From Cyathus striatus (lineage: Eukaryota; Basidiomycota; Agaricomycetes; Agaricales; Nidulariaceae): 64,000 nt of DNA. Below are positions 12,024-27,018 of this stretch, piece after piece. Numbering within the stretch: position 1 is the stretch's first letter; every line of letters starts with the position of its first letter. The stretch lies in NCBI GenBank assembly GCA_025738555.1, contig JAOVFP010000012.1, forward strand, positions 310,001 to 374,000, in the 5' to 3' direction. The position numbers and the translations under genes are program-made. Below the pieces are notes generated by a model, which saw only the letters and a list, made by a program, of their open reading frames with translations, was not told where the DNA came from and searched no databases.

Positions 12024-12521
12024 ATCTTTGCGGTGCGACTGTGGAGGCGGCCTGGGTTCCTGATCTGTGATCAATAATGATGGTGCTGGATGGGGAAAGG
12101 GGGAATGAAACGCTGGAGAGGTAGAAGAGAGAAATGAGAATATATTGACGTAGATTTATTAGTATGACATTGTATAAAGTTACGAAGAGCGTGGGGAGAA
12201 ATTTAGAAGTGTTGTGCGGAGATTCGAGAATGACAGTTGTGGATTCCTGGAAGATGGAAAGTGGACAGGGGTCTGATTACCTAATAGTGAATGAGGATGA
12301 AATCAAGCATGGCACTGGCAGCGCTGTGAGTCCGGTCGCTCTCCGTTCCAGCAACTCTCTTCTTATCTTCCACCTGCCCATCGCTGCCCTGCAACCTCCC
12401 AGCATCCCCCGTCGCCCCTCATCGTCCTCGTCGTCCCTAGGCGCGCCGGCAATCCAGCTCTCGGCTCTGTGCGTCCGCTCGTAAAGGATTCATCCACCCA
12501 AGGTGCGTTAGCTAAGCAACA
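12024..12521. other. Spacer, EFL1 3' end to RasGEF start
   Basis: About 500 bp. The first half is the EFL1 3' flank with an AT-rich stretch near 12,135-12,185. The second half is C/T-rich (12,340-12,480), resembling the 5' leader or promoter of the RasGEF gene. No gene or RNA was recognised. Confidence 0.5.
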
Positions 12522-15500
12522 ATGGCAGCACTCTCAGCCGTGATGTATACACACACTTTCCAAACCCGCGCTTCGTCAAATCGGGCAACTCCCTCCCCTC
12601 TCAGCTCAATGTCTTCCCAGCCTGCTCGCCAGCAAACCCTCCAGCAGCAGCAGCCCCCGCACCAGCAACCTCACCAACCCCACCAGCAGGACCAGCAACC
12701 CGACCAGGATCAGAACTTTTTCGACGATCAGCAGTATACCACGCTTTTCTGTCGCGCACTTTACGACTACGAGGCGCAAGACGCCTCTGCTCTCTCTTTC
12801 CGCCGTGGCGATATAATCGAAGTCCTCACAAAGCAGCCTTCTGGATGGTGGGATGGCCTTTTGGGCGATGAACGTGGCTGGTTTCCATCAAACTATGTCA
12901 CTCTGATATCAGACGAGGAGGCTGAGGCTGCTTTTGCAACCCAGGAACCGCCCGCCTCAGACACTGTCCAGGTTGACCAACAAACCGACTCTTTCGTCGA
13001 CATATCTCATGCCATGACCCGCGGGTCCCAGTCTGAAAACGAGGAATGGCTCGACAACGAACTCTCCTATCGTAACGGGCAAGGCTCTTTGGCCAACGCT
13101 ACTGCATCAACCAGTAATGCTTCCCAGCTCAGCGACTTCTGGATGCCTGAGGTGACGCCAAACGGCCAGGTAAGTATATGCCTCCATCCTCTCATTTAGA
13201 ACCGACCCCTTAATATCGGTAGATATACTACGTGAATACCCATACTGGCCAGCGTTCCCGCGACCTTCCCCAGGAGGCCGAGGAGGATGTTTCCGACAGC
13301 GACCTCGCTGGACTCACCACACAGTCTACCTCTCGCTCTGGCTCAGCCGCCCGTCTACCTTTTGGACTTGGTCAAGTAGATCCCTTGGATAATACCCAAG
13401 ATGCACCAGGCTTTGGTATACCGCGCTCGACAGGCACCCCTGAACCGTGGGTACGCAGACTCGCCGACGACGGAATGTCGTACTTCTACTTCAACAAGCT
13501 GGATGAAAGAGTGCAATGGCTGAAGCCAGAGGCCCCGGAGCGACCGCCAGCGGCAGCAGCTTCTTCTAGCCGCCCATACCCAGTTATACCCATTGTTTCT
13601 ACCGAGTCCTCTGCAGACGAATCGCGCCTCAGCGTGTACTCAGATGACTCCGATGTTGCCCCTCTGGACCATCTCCGCCCCAAAGCCCGCTTAGAACCTC
13701 AACAGAACGGTAATTCTCGCCGAATAGCGGAATCACCTCCCCCGCCTGTAGCGAAGACCGTGCCCCGCCATAATGCAATGTTGGAGCTCACAGCAGCGGA
13801 ACGACTTGCCAAGTCGCTCCAGCAGGCCCTATCACCTGCTCCAGCAGAGTTCGTGACAGATTTATCCGCTGTAGTAAAGGGCTCAATTCAATCTGCGGTG
13901 GATAATATTCAGAACATGGGTCAAGTGCGTCGTGGGGATGAGGATCAGAGAATGGACATGCTCGTCAGCTCAGTCGTGCAGGCGGTCCGAAACCTCGTAT
14001 ATATCTCCGCTCCGCCCACTGGGCAGATACCTCTTATGCCCAGTCAAGGCCGCGATGCGAAAGCTGATGCATTGAAACATATACATAGAAAGGTCACATC
14101 TACGTTATCTCGCTTCGTGCTATCGGCTAGGACAATCCAATACGACTCAGGATCTCAGTTTGCTGAGACGCTGAGTCGGGCTGTTGCTGACGCTTTTGAA
14201 CTAGAGAAGGCTGTGTTTTCCTTCGTCTCTGCGGTGCAGCGGTCACAAAATACGGGCCCTAATGCGAGCCCGGATGCCAAACCCTCGAAGCGCCTTGAGG
14301 GAGTGTTTTCAACGGCCAATATTGGCTTGGGACTTGTTGGTGCTGGTGCTGCTGGGAGTTGGAAAGGTTTTGGATGGGTCTCATTAGATGATGAGCACGA
14401 GACACCGCAGAGGATTCTGAACTCAACCGGTATCGCTGAGATTGGGTCTCATTTGATGAAGTTAGACGAGGGGTTGCGGTTGTTAAGTCAGACGTTACGG
14501 CTTCCTAGCGAGAATTCTGGTTAGTGAATCTGGCCTATTCAGTTGATTTGACATTTATCCTAGTATAGGAGATCAAATCCTAAGATGCTCTCAAGACGTT
14601 GTTACTCAGCTAACCACCTTCCTCACACTAGTCTCCGACATCCATGTTGCGCGTCATGTGGACATTGATGGAATTGGGCAAGGAGGTGCACCTACAAACG
14701 AACGATATCTACAGACCGTCGAAAACGCTCGGCGGCACGTCAGGAAACTCGAAACCATTATTCAGGCTATCTATGACGATAGCGCTGCATTATTTGTTGC
14801 TGCACAGAGAGTTCCAGACGCAGAGTCACAACATAGTGCGAGTGAGCAGGCTGCCATTTACGACCTAATAGACTCTCTGTCGTCGTTGTGTGTAGCGAAC
14901 TTGGGCCTTGTTAAGCCATCACTAGAGGCTCTTCTCGCTATAGGTCACGAACAAGCTGACATGGCTCAGGATGACTACAACGGCTCCATTGAGCATCGTA
15001 TGTCACGCCTTAGCGTTATTAGCAATCGTTTCGGTGGTTCACTACGACCCAACTCCAGTAATCTTTACGACTTGGACGATGATATTGTCGACGACGCGTT
15101 CGCGTTCGCACCTGGTGCGATGACTCGGCCGGTGCAGAAAACGTCTAACGATCCCTTCCCGCTTACCAATGGTACTAGTAGTGCTAGCGAAACACCTTCG
15201 CATCATTCAAAGGATTCGATCGATAAGACAGTCTCCTCTCACACGGTGGTGGGGGCCGATTCCATTGCACCGGATAACGACGATATTACCATATTTGATG
15301 ATGATTGTGAGTATTGCCCTGTTTCCATTATTTTAGTGCTTTATTCACTACCTTTTATAGTATCTACCGCTAAGTCAAAGTCACAACCTCGTCCAGGAGG
15401 AAGCAACGCTGCCAAGTTACAGAAACTATTAGGTGAAGAATATGCGGACAAGGTTGCAGCTGACCATCGACCATGGTTCTTGCGGCCCGATTACACCGAT

Positions 15501-17078
15501 CTACAAATTGATCCGGACGGTTCTGTTAGGGGTGGTACTGTCCCTGCATTAGTAGAACGGCTGACCGCTCATGAACAAGCTGGTGAGTCGACTATCATTT
15601 ACGTCGAGCTTTTGCATTTTAACATAGTTACATCTAAGATCCTACGTTTACTCGGGCTTTCTTAATGACATACAAATCGTTCACAACGTTAAATGAATTA
15701 TTCGATCTTCTCGTTGAACGCTTCAAAATACAGCCTCCAGCCAATTTGAGCAATCAGGAACTGGAAGAGTGGAAGAAACTGAAGCAACATGTTATCCGAA
15801 TGAGGTAATTATTTCACAATTCCTGACAAATAGTAGCTGATTTCTTGAGTGTAGAGTTATTAACACTTTCAGGTCCATGATTGTGGATGAGGATGTCCTT
15901 GAAAAGGAAGACATGTATATATTAGAACGTATGAAGCAATTCATTTCATCGGAAGAGGTTTCACGATTTGCTGCTGCGAAGCAGTTACAAGTATTGATAG
16001 AACGAGCAGTGAGTGCAATTTTACTACAGTTAATGGACAGCGGTAACACTGCTTCCAGCAACGAGGCGGCGAGGCCGGCATTAAAACACTGGTTAACACC
16101 AACTTGGGACCACCTCCTCCACCCATTTTACCTAGAACCGCCAAAAAATTGAAACTCCTGGATATCGAGCCTTTGGAAATGGCAAGGCAGTTGACTATCA
16201 TGGAGAGTCAGTTATACCAAAAGATCAGGCCCATGGAATGCCTTCAAAGATCTCGTGAGCAGAAGACAGATAGCATGGATAATATCACTGCAGTTATTCA
16301 AACTAGCAACCGGGTACGTCTATCATTGCTACGGATGATGCAATATACCTATTCGTGTATAGATTGCTCAATGGGTCGCGGAATCGATTTTAAATAAAGA
16401 TGATTCTCGTCGACGAGCACAGGTTGTGAAACACTTGATTATCATTGCAGATGTAAGTTCTTTTTTAGACTCCATCATTCGTATAGTAAACCAATGAGCC
16501 TCGGTTTAGCGCTGCCGTACTCTAAACAACTTCTCTACAATGATCGCGATTACTTCTGGACTCAATACCCCCCCTATTCGGCGGTTGAAGAGAACCTGGG
16601 AACAAGTCAGCCAACGATACATGGCGCAATTTGGTGCTTGCGAGATGACTATCGACAGTAACAAAAATTTTACGAAGTACCGGCAGCTCATGGCTTCTGT
16701 GACCCCTCCTTGTGTGCCTTTCATAGGTAAGTGTACATATAATCACAGACAGCGTCTCCTAAACTTGTCCCAGGTGTATTTTTGTCGACCCTGCAATTCA
16801 TTCAGGATGGGAATCCTGATAACCTTCCTGGCGGGATGGTGAATTTCCGGAAGCGTCAGAAGGCTTCAGAGGTTATCAATGACATAAAACGATGGCAAGC
16901 ACAGCCGTTCAACTTGCAGCCCGTTCCCTCTATACAAGCATATATTGAGGAGTCGCTGGGGAAGTTTAAAGACGTAGATACCAGCGACGCTTTCTGGAAA
17001 TTAAGTTTGGAATTGGAGCCAAGAGAACGAGAAGACGAGAAGATGGCGCGGTTGCTACAGGAAAGTGGTTTCCTGTAG
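12522..17078 (+). CDS. CDC25: Ras guanine nucleotide exchange factor, Cdc25 type, with SH3 and WW-like domains
   Basis: This protein would load GTP onto Ras and so control cAMP or MAPK signalling at the plasma membrane. The N-terminus has a Gln/Pro/His-rich run (12,633-12,716). The SH3 domain follows (FCRALYDYEAQDASALSF, WWDGLLGDERGWFPSNYV). A WW-like module (about 13,440-13,550) has EPWVRRLADDG, YFYFNKLDERVQW and a following proline. The long middle is helical. The REM domain starts at GGTVPALVERLTAHEQA and continues at FLMTYKSFTTLNELFDLL. The catalytic domain runs from EMARQLTIMESQLYQKI through FSTMIAITSGLNTPPIRRLK and PPCVPFIGVFLSTLQFIQDG to ESGFL (TAG at 17,076-17,078). About nine introns; the one near 14,523-14,566 joins ENS to GDQILRCSQ. 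Length about 1,300 aa. Confidence 0.9.
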
Positions 17079-17473
17079 GCAACTTTTAACTTTTCCTCCT
17101 CCTTTCGTTGGGACATCTTTGATCTAATTGTATTATTCATAAGTACTGGTACTGCTTATGTTGGGATGTACTATTATGCTATGAAGTGATTATGACGGCT
17201 GTACTTTAATTTTGCAATATAGTACTAAATATTATACTTAATAATTGCTTAGCAGACTTGCTTCAACTAAGGGTCTATTTATTTACTTCTGTTTTCTATC
17301 TGCCTCTAATCCAAAGCCTTTACGAAACATGTGCAAACTACAGGTGTTCGGTTGAAACTTGAATTATTATGCTGTCAATGACACTAACTCAACGCTAACT
17401 ACATCCCAATTATATTCCTCGGCAAGCAGCTGGCGAGTTCTGTCAGATGTTATCTTGCATTTGATATCCATAT
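17079..17473. other. Spacer, RasGEF 3' flank and DAD1 promoter
   Basis: An AT-rich block of about 390 bp with several short T and A runs (17,195-17,290). No open frame or RNA was recognised. Confidence 0.5.
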
Positions 17474-17844
17474 ATGCAAGGGCTCATGGAAGACGACTCC
17501 ACATTTTTTGAACGCGAGCGTGAGCGGCTTTCTCGAGAAATCACCGCGGTATATATACTTCCTTGTTCATCACCTTCGCCTAATGCTGCGCACTTTAGGG
17601 TTTTGAGGAATTGCTTTCTTCAACAAATGATCTAAATAGAAAGCTAGAAGAAGTGCTAGGAATGACAAAGGAATATGACACTATTGCATCGTTATGGCAC
17701 AGCTTCTTTCAACTCATGAAGAAGTCGGCGGCGGATAACGATGATAACGGTGACGAGACCGAATTACAGCAAGCTGGACTGCCTGGAACAGGTGGACACA
17801 TTGTAGCAATGAAGCAGAGTGTAAAGAAAACCGAACAATCATAA
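17474..17844 (+). CDS. DAD1: DASH complex subunit Dad1
   Basis: Dad1 is a small coiled-coil subunit of the ten-protein DASH/Dam1 ring that couples kinetochores to spindle microtubules in fungi. Two exons, 17474-17548 and 17599-17844, are joined across a 50-nt intron (106 aa; 102 aa if the in-frame ATG at 17486 is used). The signature is FFERERERLSREI, then FEELLSSTNDLNRKLEEVLG, then EYDTIASLWHSF, matching the family pattern FE.ERDRL..EI...LE.....N.LNRKLEE......F..V..LW. A hydrophilic tail follows. It converges on PKC1, whose stop lies 112 bp downstream. Confidence 0.9.
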
Positions 17845-17956
17845 AAGTCATACTAATAAACTTATCACATTCGTAAGTTTGCATGCAGGATACAGGCTCA
17901 GCATTTAAAGTAATACTACAGAAACAGCGATACAGAAGAGGAAACAAAAAAAAACC

Positions 17957-21924
<3,968 letters not shown>

Positions 21925-22135
21925 GTCTTCCTATTGACGAGTACGATGCCTGCTGCTCGCAGGCGTCGGAGGTGTTGGGAATGAGCGATAGCACGATTCT
22001 GAGATCAGGAATCCAAGCCCTCTGCCGCTTCACAAGAAGGCTGTCACAGCCTTGTGACTATTTTTAAATGATTATTTTGCAATCCTTGCCATATCAGATC
22101 TTAACGAACGGTGTCTCTACCCCGGGGTCTCCGCA

Positions 22136-24473
22136 ATGTTCACCATAACCACCAAGTCTCGCGTCCAGGCTGTGTCAGACCATTGCAACGTCGTTCTTAC
22201 TGCTGTGCATCATCTTGTTTCTGTCAGTCACGCTAATGCGACTTTTCGGGCCCGCAATATCCGTTTTCTAGATGATGTCGACGCTTTGAGTTCCTCTAAC
22301 GTGATTTTTACTCTAAAGGCATCTCTCAATGGGGTTGCTGTTTCTCCTGTACTCTTGAAAGATTCACAACTGTCTCTTTATCTTGTGGACTATCTGCGAG
22401 CGGCGCGTTTATTGTCGACTTCTTATTCTGTTTTGATTGTCAACTTCTAGTTCTAGAATTCGACAGAACTTGGACTGAGCAGCGTTACGGATGTACACAT
22501 CGTTGGAAACATGGGTGATACTGTTCAAGGTGCACTGATCACATCACTATCCTATGGATATACGAGTTTAATGTGGTCTAGTATTAATTTCTTTTGCTAA
22601 TGCCGCTGCCACTCATATTGGGCCCGACTCTTTTCATTTAATACTGACTCGACTCGACCTTCATTTTGCATGGAAAACTTCTGTTAGCTTACAAGAAAGT
22701 GGACCTTCTTCAATCTGTTCTGAACACGACTGTCACCCATTTTTGGCAAATGCTTTCCTTCCATCTATGCGCGTTCTGGACAGGATTTTTAGTCGATTTG
22801 TTACATGGCACCTTGTGGGGTATGTATCTATTGAATATGCTATATAGTAGACTTCTGAAGAAGCTGTAGACGCTACCCGTTAATTTTTGGCCCGTCGGGG
22901 AAGGCAAGTAGCGAGAGCCTTTAAATTGGAATACGCATACAATAACCTGTTCTTACTTAGCGGCTAGCTATGGAAAAGTCTTTCTTACCATCTTTGCTTA
23001 ATTCTGTCCTCAGCATTATAAAACGATCTCAGAGCTCTGCCTTTCGTCAGAATTGTGCTGATACTCTAGAGGTTATTTCGTCGTTCGCTGCTTCAGTTTA
23101 ATCTCATTCAAATTGTAGAGAATCCAGCGTCAACATTACTATAACATGCATCTCGCAGCAATATTGCTCAAGGAATCTTTAGAGACCTCGGACGCAACGA
23201 TGCCTGTGCAAGAAATAAACATCCCAATTCCTATTCTTACGCAGACAGAAGCATGTTCTGCATTTCTAGCACGCCAATACCGTTGTTCCATACGGAAAGC
23301 ACGCTTTAAGGTCTATTTGCTCCTTTCACATTTCGTCTGTTGACCACACATTGACTATAGGGAGTGACATGTATTCCTTTATCAAGTGAGGATGAAGGTG
23401 GATCAGATGCAACATGGCAAAGTTCTGGTCAAGCAAACGATGTTACAGAAGATAACCGACTAGATTCATGTCGAAGTGCAATCGACATCGCCGATGGAGC
23501 CGGGATTAATGTTGCGTTAACTTCCTCGGAACTATTATCTGAGCTAGTTGATTTATCGGAATTTTCTCTGAATGGACGAACATCGTTCAACATCGATAAA
23601 CCACCACATCCGGGAAACGTTGGCAATAAGTTATCTCAAACAGAAGTCTTTTTGAGTATGAACAACGATGACATAGATTTTTACCGACAGCAATGCAATT
23701 ACGACAATGTGCAGAAAGCTACCCTCGTTCCTCCCACCAGCCACCGCTCATCTCAGGCTAATGTGCTAAAGTCTGAATTACGGACCGCCGCGGAGTCTCG
23801 CGGTCTGCAAATCAGAAACAAGATAGTACTCGGTCACGATGATCAGTGTGACCAGTCAGCAGACTTCTCACTTTCTCATGATGGCTGCAGGGATGAGCTC
23901 ATGTCTATCGATTTGGGTCTAGCATCTCAGGAAACTCTATTACAATCACCGCACATCTCGCGCTCTGTGCAGGGGAAGATTAAAAGCCCGTTAAGAATAT
24001 CAATTCAGTCCCCAGATTTTTTTACGACGGAGAAATCAACATGCACACCTAACCACTACGAAATCAATGAATTTACGTTCGTCGAGGAAGACGAAGATGT
24101 GGATTTTGAATACGATTGTCTATCGGTATTTGACTCAGAGTGCGGAACGAGCGACGACTTAATGTTCGAAGGATTAAAGGGAGCAAATGCGACATGTTCT
24201 GATTATGGAGAAGTATCGGCTCTTGTATCACCGTTAAAAGAATACTCCCATAGTATGAACAACGACTCATCCCAGATTGAAGATGTCGAGGATCTATCCG
24301 AAGATATCCTGGGCGACATATTTTGGAACGATGCACACGAGGTGGAAAGCATTGAGGTAAAGGAGGTTTCAACCTACAGATCTGGCTCTGAAATAGCAAG
24401 CGACAAGGTGGAAGAGAAGCTTTATGGATGGAAGCAAAGCTATGATGATATGTTTGCTGTACTGGATTGGTAA
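22136..24473 (+). CDS. Unrecognised protein, modelled 666 aa, acidic C-terminal half
   Basis: I do not recognise this family. A seven-exon model keeps one frame throughout: 22136-22384, 22457-22529, 22582-22823, 22851-22878, 22968-23071, 23119-23310, 23361-24473 (2,001 nt). All introns are GT-AG; that before exon 5 (89 nt) and the 28-nt exon 4 are the least certain parts. The N-terminal ~300 residues look folded (SSSNVIFTLKASLNGVAVSP, LSSVTDVHIVGNMGDTVQ, FHLILTRLDLHFAWKTSVSL, SFLPSLLNSVLSIIKRSQ). The C-terminal ~370 residues are acidic, Ser-rich and probably disordered, with short conserved-looking patches (EFTFVEEDEDVDFEYDCLS; a final YDDMFAVLDW). A nuclear or scaffold role is possible but only a guess. 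It is divergent from PKC1, with 211 bp between the starts. Confidence 0.6.
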
Positions 24474-24940
24474 GCTCCGAGAGGGTTTCAACTGAACAAG
24501 GTTTAAACAGTGTCCTGAAACATTAAATGTCTATATTACGTAATAATAAAAGTAAATAATATCCGGTAGCTGTATCTACTGTCGGTTGTGAATAGGAATA
24601 AGTACGTACTAGTTATGAACGGGATAAGATCCATCCGGATTTACGAATCGTTTGAAGTTGAGTGGATTTTGAAACGGAAGAGTCAACGGAGAGTTCCGAT
24701 ATAAATCGCGGCAAGTGCGGCCAATAGCTCGAAAGGGGCGGAAACTAGTCATTTTTTTTTGTCTCCGAATGAACTCCGCATTAGTAATATGCCGCCAAGT
24801 AATCGGGGTAATGATAAAAATACATTTATTACACCCTATACCCGTTCTTGTAGGTCATCTGCATCACTATCCAAGCATTTCAACTCCCCCACTCGACTTT
24901 TCACTCATTCCTCTCAGCAGTATACTAATCAATCGTCAAC
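24474..24940. other. Spacer and IGO1 promoter
   Basis: About 470 bp. It begins AT-rich (24,530-24,570) and has a possible TATA-like gatataaat at 24,699-24,707, then a C/T-rich stretch (24,880-24,930) leading to the IGO1 start. No gene was recognised. Confidence 0.45.
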
Positions 24941-25623
24941 ATGTTGCCCGCTCAGCGTAACAAGATTGATATTAGCGTATGTGCCTGTCATTGCGCTTAA
25001 TGTTTTCTAGCATCTTGAGACATCGATGCTGATATCTTTCTTTTTTCTTACAGAAACTCAATCCACAGGAGCAGCAACTCTTTGCGAAGTATGGAAAGCT
25101 TCCAACACACAAAAACGTTCTTATGAAAATGCAGAAAGTTCGTAACTGCCGTACTGGCTAGCTACGCCATGTTCATCGCTCACCATCGTTTAGGAGCGTA
25201 AATATTTTGATTCTGGTGATTATGCTATGTCAAAGGCAGGAGTCGCACCGCCAACAACTGTTGGTACAGCTATACCAAATCCCGAGAAGTGAGCACTTGT
25301 TTTGTGCAATGAGGTCTTGTCGTTGCTAAATTTTGATGTCACTCGCTAGTATTCCACATGCATCTCCATCTCCAGGAAATGGACACGGAAACGGTCATCA
25401 AGGTCTCTCGATCTCTCCTACTGGTGCCACAAGTCCAGTAAAGGAGAGCGCTCTTTCTCATGATGAGGACTCGAACGTCCCAGATGAAGACCAGATTCAG
25501 GCCGAGGAATCTACCTTGGGAACAGAATCCGACGTTACTACTGAAGTCACCTCGACTATAACTATAGATCCTGCCAGCGTGTCCGCTACAGCGATCGTGG
25601 AAGAAGCTAAAGCGACCGAGTAA
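24941..25623 (+). CDS. IGO1: Endosulfine family protein Igo1/Igo2
   Basis: Endosulfines, when phosphorylated by the Greatwall kinase (Rim15 in fungi), bind and inhibit PP2A-B55 and so promote quiescence entry, mRNA protection and mitotic control. Four exons (24941-24976, 25054-25137, 25194-25288, 25350-25623; 489 nt) give 162 aa. The core is KLNPQEQQLFAKYGKLPTHK, NVLMKMQKERKYFDSGDYAM. FDSGDY is the invariant phospho-acceptor motif and its Ser is the Greatwall site. The C-terminal exon is low complexity, Ser/Thr/Glu rich (GNGHGNGHQGLSISPTG) and without recognised motif. Start chosen at MLPAQRNKIDIS because it precedes the first conserved exon directly. Confidence 0.93.
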
Positions 25624-27018
25624 ATCTCCACGTTGCAGGTATTTTTCCGGCCCGCGATAAACGCGTTGTATTTGGTTCGCTCTATTTTCTTCGTTACGCT
25701 TAAAGTCATCCATCTACATTATGAATCGTGGCCGACGCCCGTCATGGGATACGCGTCCACACTATTATGCCTATCAGAGATTTCTGATTCATAGCCACAT
25801 GCATTTCCATGAAGACGCGAACGAAATTCTCAGTTACTTCACTATCGACAACTTTCGGAAACTTCATGTTGTATCACTATCTAGTGTCGTTTCAAGTAAC
25901 GAGTAGTTGTGTTGTATATCTGCCTGCTTTTGACGAAGCCAAACAAGGATTTTATGGGTTATTAACATATATAATCTGGCGGCATTTCAAGTTCGCAGCT
26001 CGCAATAAATTATTCTTGCTCAGTTGCAGTTTACGTGGGGTTGTCATAAAGTAGTATGAGCTTGAGCGCTCCATAAAGCTGTGTCAATTATGTATACAGT
26101 ATACAACCACCAAACGTGACACTATCGCTTCGCGTGACAACTTTTCTCATTTTGCTTATCCTGATCCCAAATCTACACCAATTACACCAATTCTTTTTGA
26201 ATCACAAGGAATAGCATACTATTAAAATGTTACAGGAAGTAGCTATTCAAGATATTTACATTCCAAAGAATTATATGCAAAACAAAATGGGGAGTTTGGA
26301 TAATTTAGTGAATTTCAAAAATTCTGTGGCTTGTATTGTTGTGAAGAATCTGGAATAATCACTCTTATAGTATATAGTTGTTGAGGAAAAGCACTAATCT
26401 ACATTTTCTATTATTCTTATCGAGCTGTGTGTGTCATATCTTTATAGAATTACAGATTCTGTGATATTCACTGTCTTGCAAGATATCAAAACTTTATTTA
26501 TAAACTGATCCGGGACTTCGGCACTACTAATTTTGAATAGTTTTGTAATAAATAATTGACTGTCACGCCATGTGATACCGATCAAAATCCATTCCCATCC
26601 ACCATTTTGTATATTTGACCAACTTCCCTTCATCCAATGCATTAAATATTTTACAGTAGAGATGAAGTACTACGCTATCTGCCTATACATCATTTGTAAA
26701 AATTGGAGGAGGGAACAAAGAGTTATGATGACATCATGTTTTTTCTGTCACGTTTGATGGTTGTATACTGTAACGTAATTAATTTGATCTTGTTTAACAA
26801 GATGGTATGGTCACATTAGTAATAGTATTCCGCCGCGCCTTGTCACAATCATGCTTTCACTTGTGACGACGCGTTCTTACAGTAAGTCACAGCGTGTTCC
26901 AACCAAGTTCCAACTCCTTACACTGATTGTTCACGTTCACTGCTTCCTCTCAGTTTTACGCACACCAATACTTCGATCTACAAAATTAGCTCAACTGTAC
27001 TATCTCATTCCTCTTGTC
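25624..27018. other. Gene-free interval around an inverted-repeat element
   Basis: About 1.4 kb between IGO1 and POL12. The central 674 bp is the transposon-like element listed separately (26097-26770). On its left (25,624-26,096) is the IGO1 3' flank, with no recognised gene. On its right (26,771-27,018) is the POL12 promoter, with a few pyrimidine-rich patches. No RNA gene was seen. Confidence 0.5.
26097..26770. mobile_element. Non-autonomous Tc1/mariner-type element (MITE-like)
   Basis: The left end at 26097 (cagtatacaaccaccaaacg...) and the reverse complement of the right end at 26770 (cagtatacaaccatcaaacg...) match over 25 bases with one difference. Both ends begin CAGT and are flanked by TA (26095-26096 and 26771-26772), the target site duplication of the Tc1/mariner superfamily. 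The interior is AT-rich and holds no open frame longer than about 70 codons, so it cannot encode a transposase. A minus-strand 66-codon frame (26442-26642) includes QNGGWEWI, loosely like the 'QNGNREW' stretch of pogo/Fot1 DDE transposases; this resemblance is too weak to count. Size 674 bp fits a deleted non-autonomous copy. Confidence 0.8.

Noticed and set aside
26442..26642. Transposase remnant inside the inverted-repeat element (QNGGWEWI)
   Set aside because: Only one short stretch resembles pogo-type DDE transposases; no catalytic Asp/Glu context could be traced.
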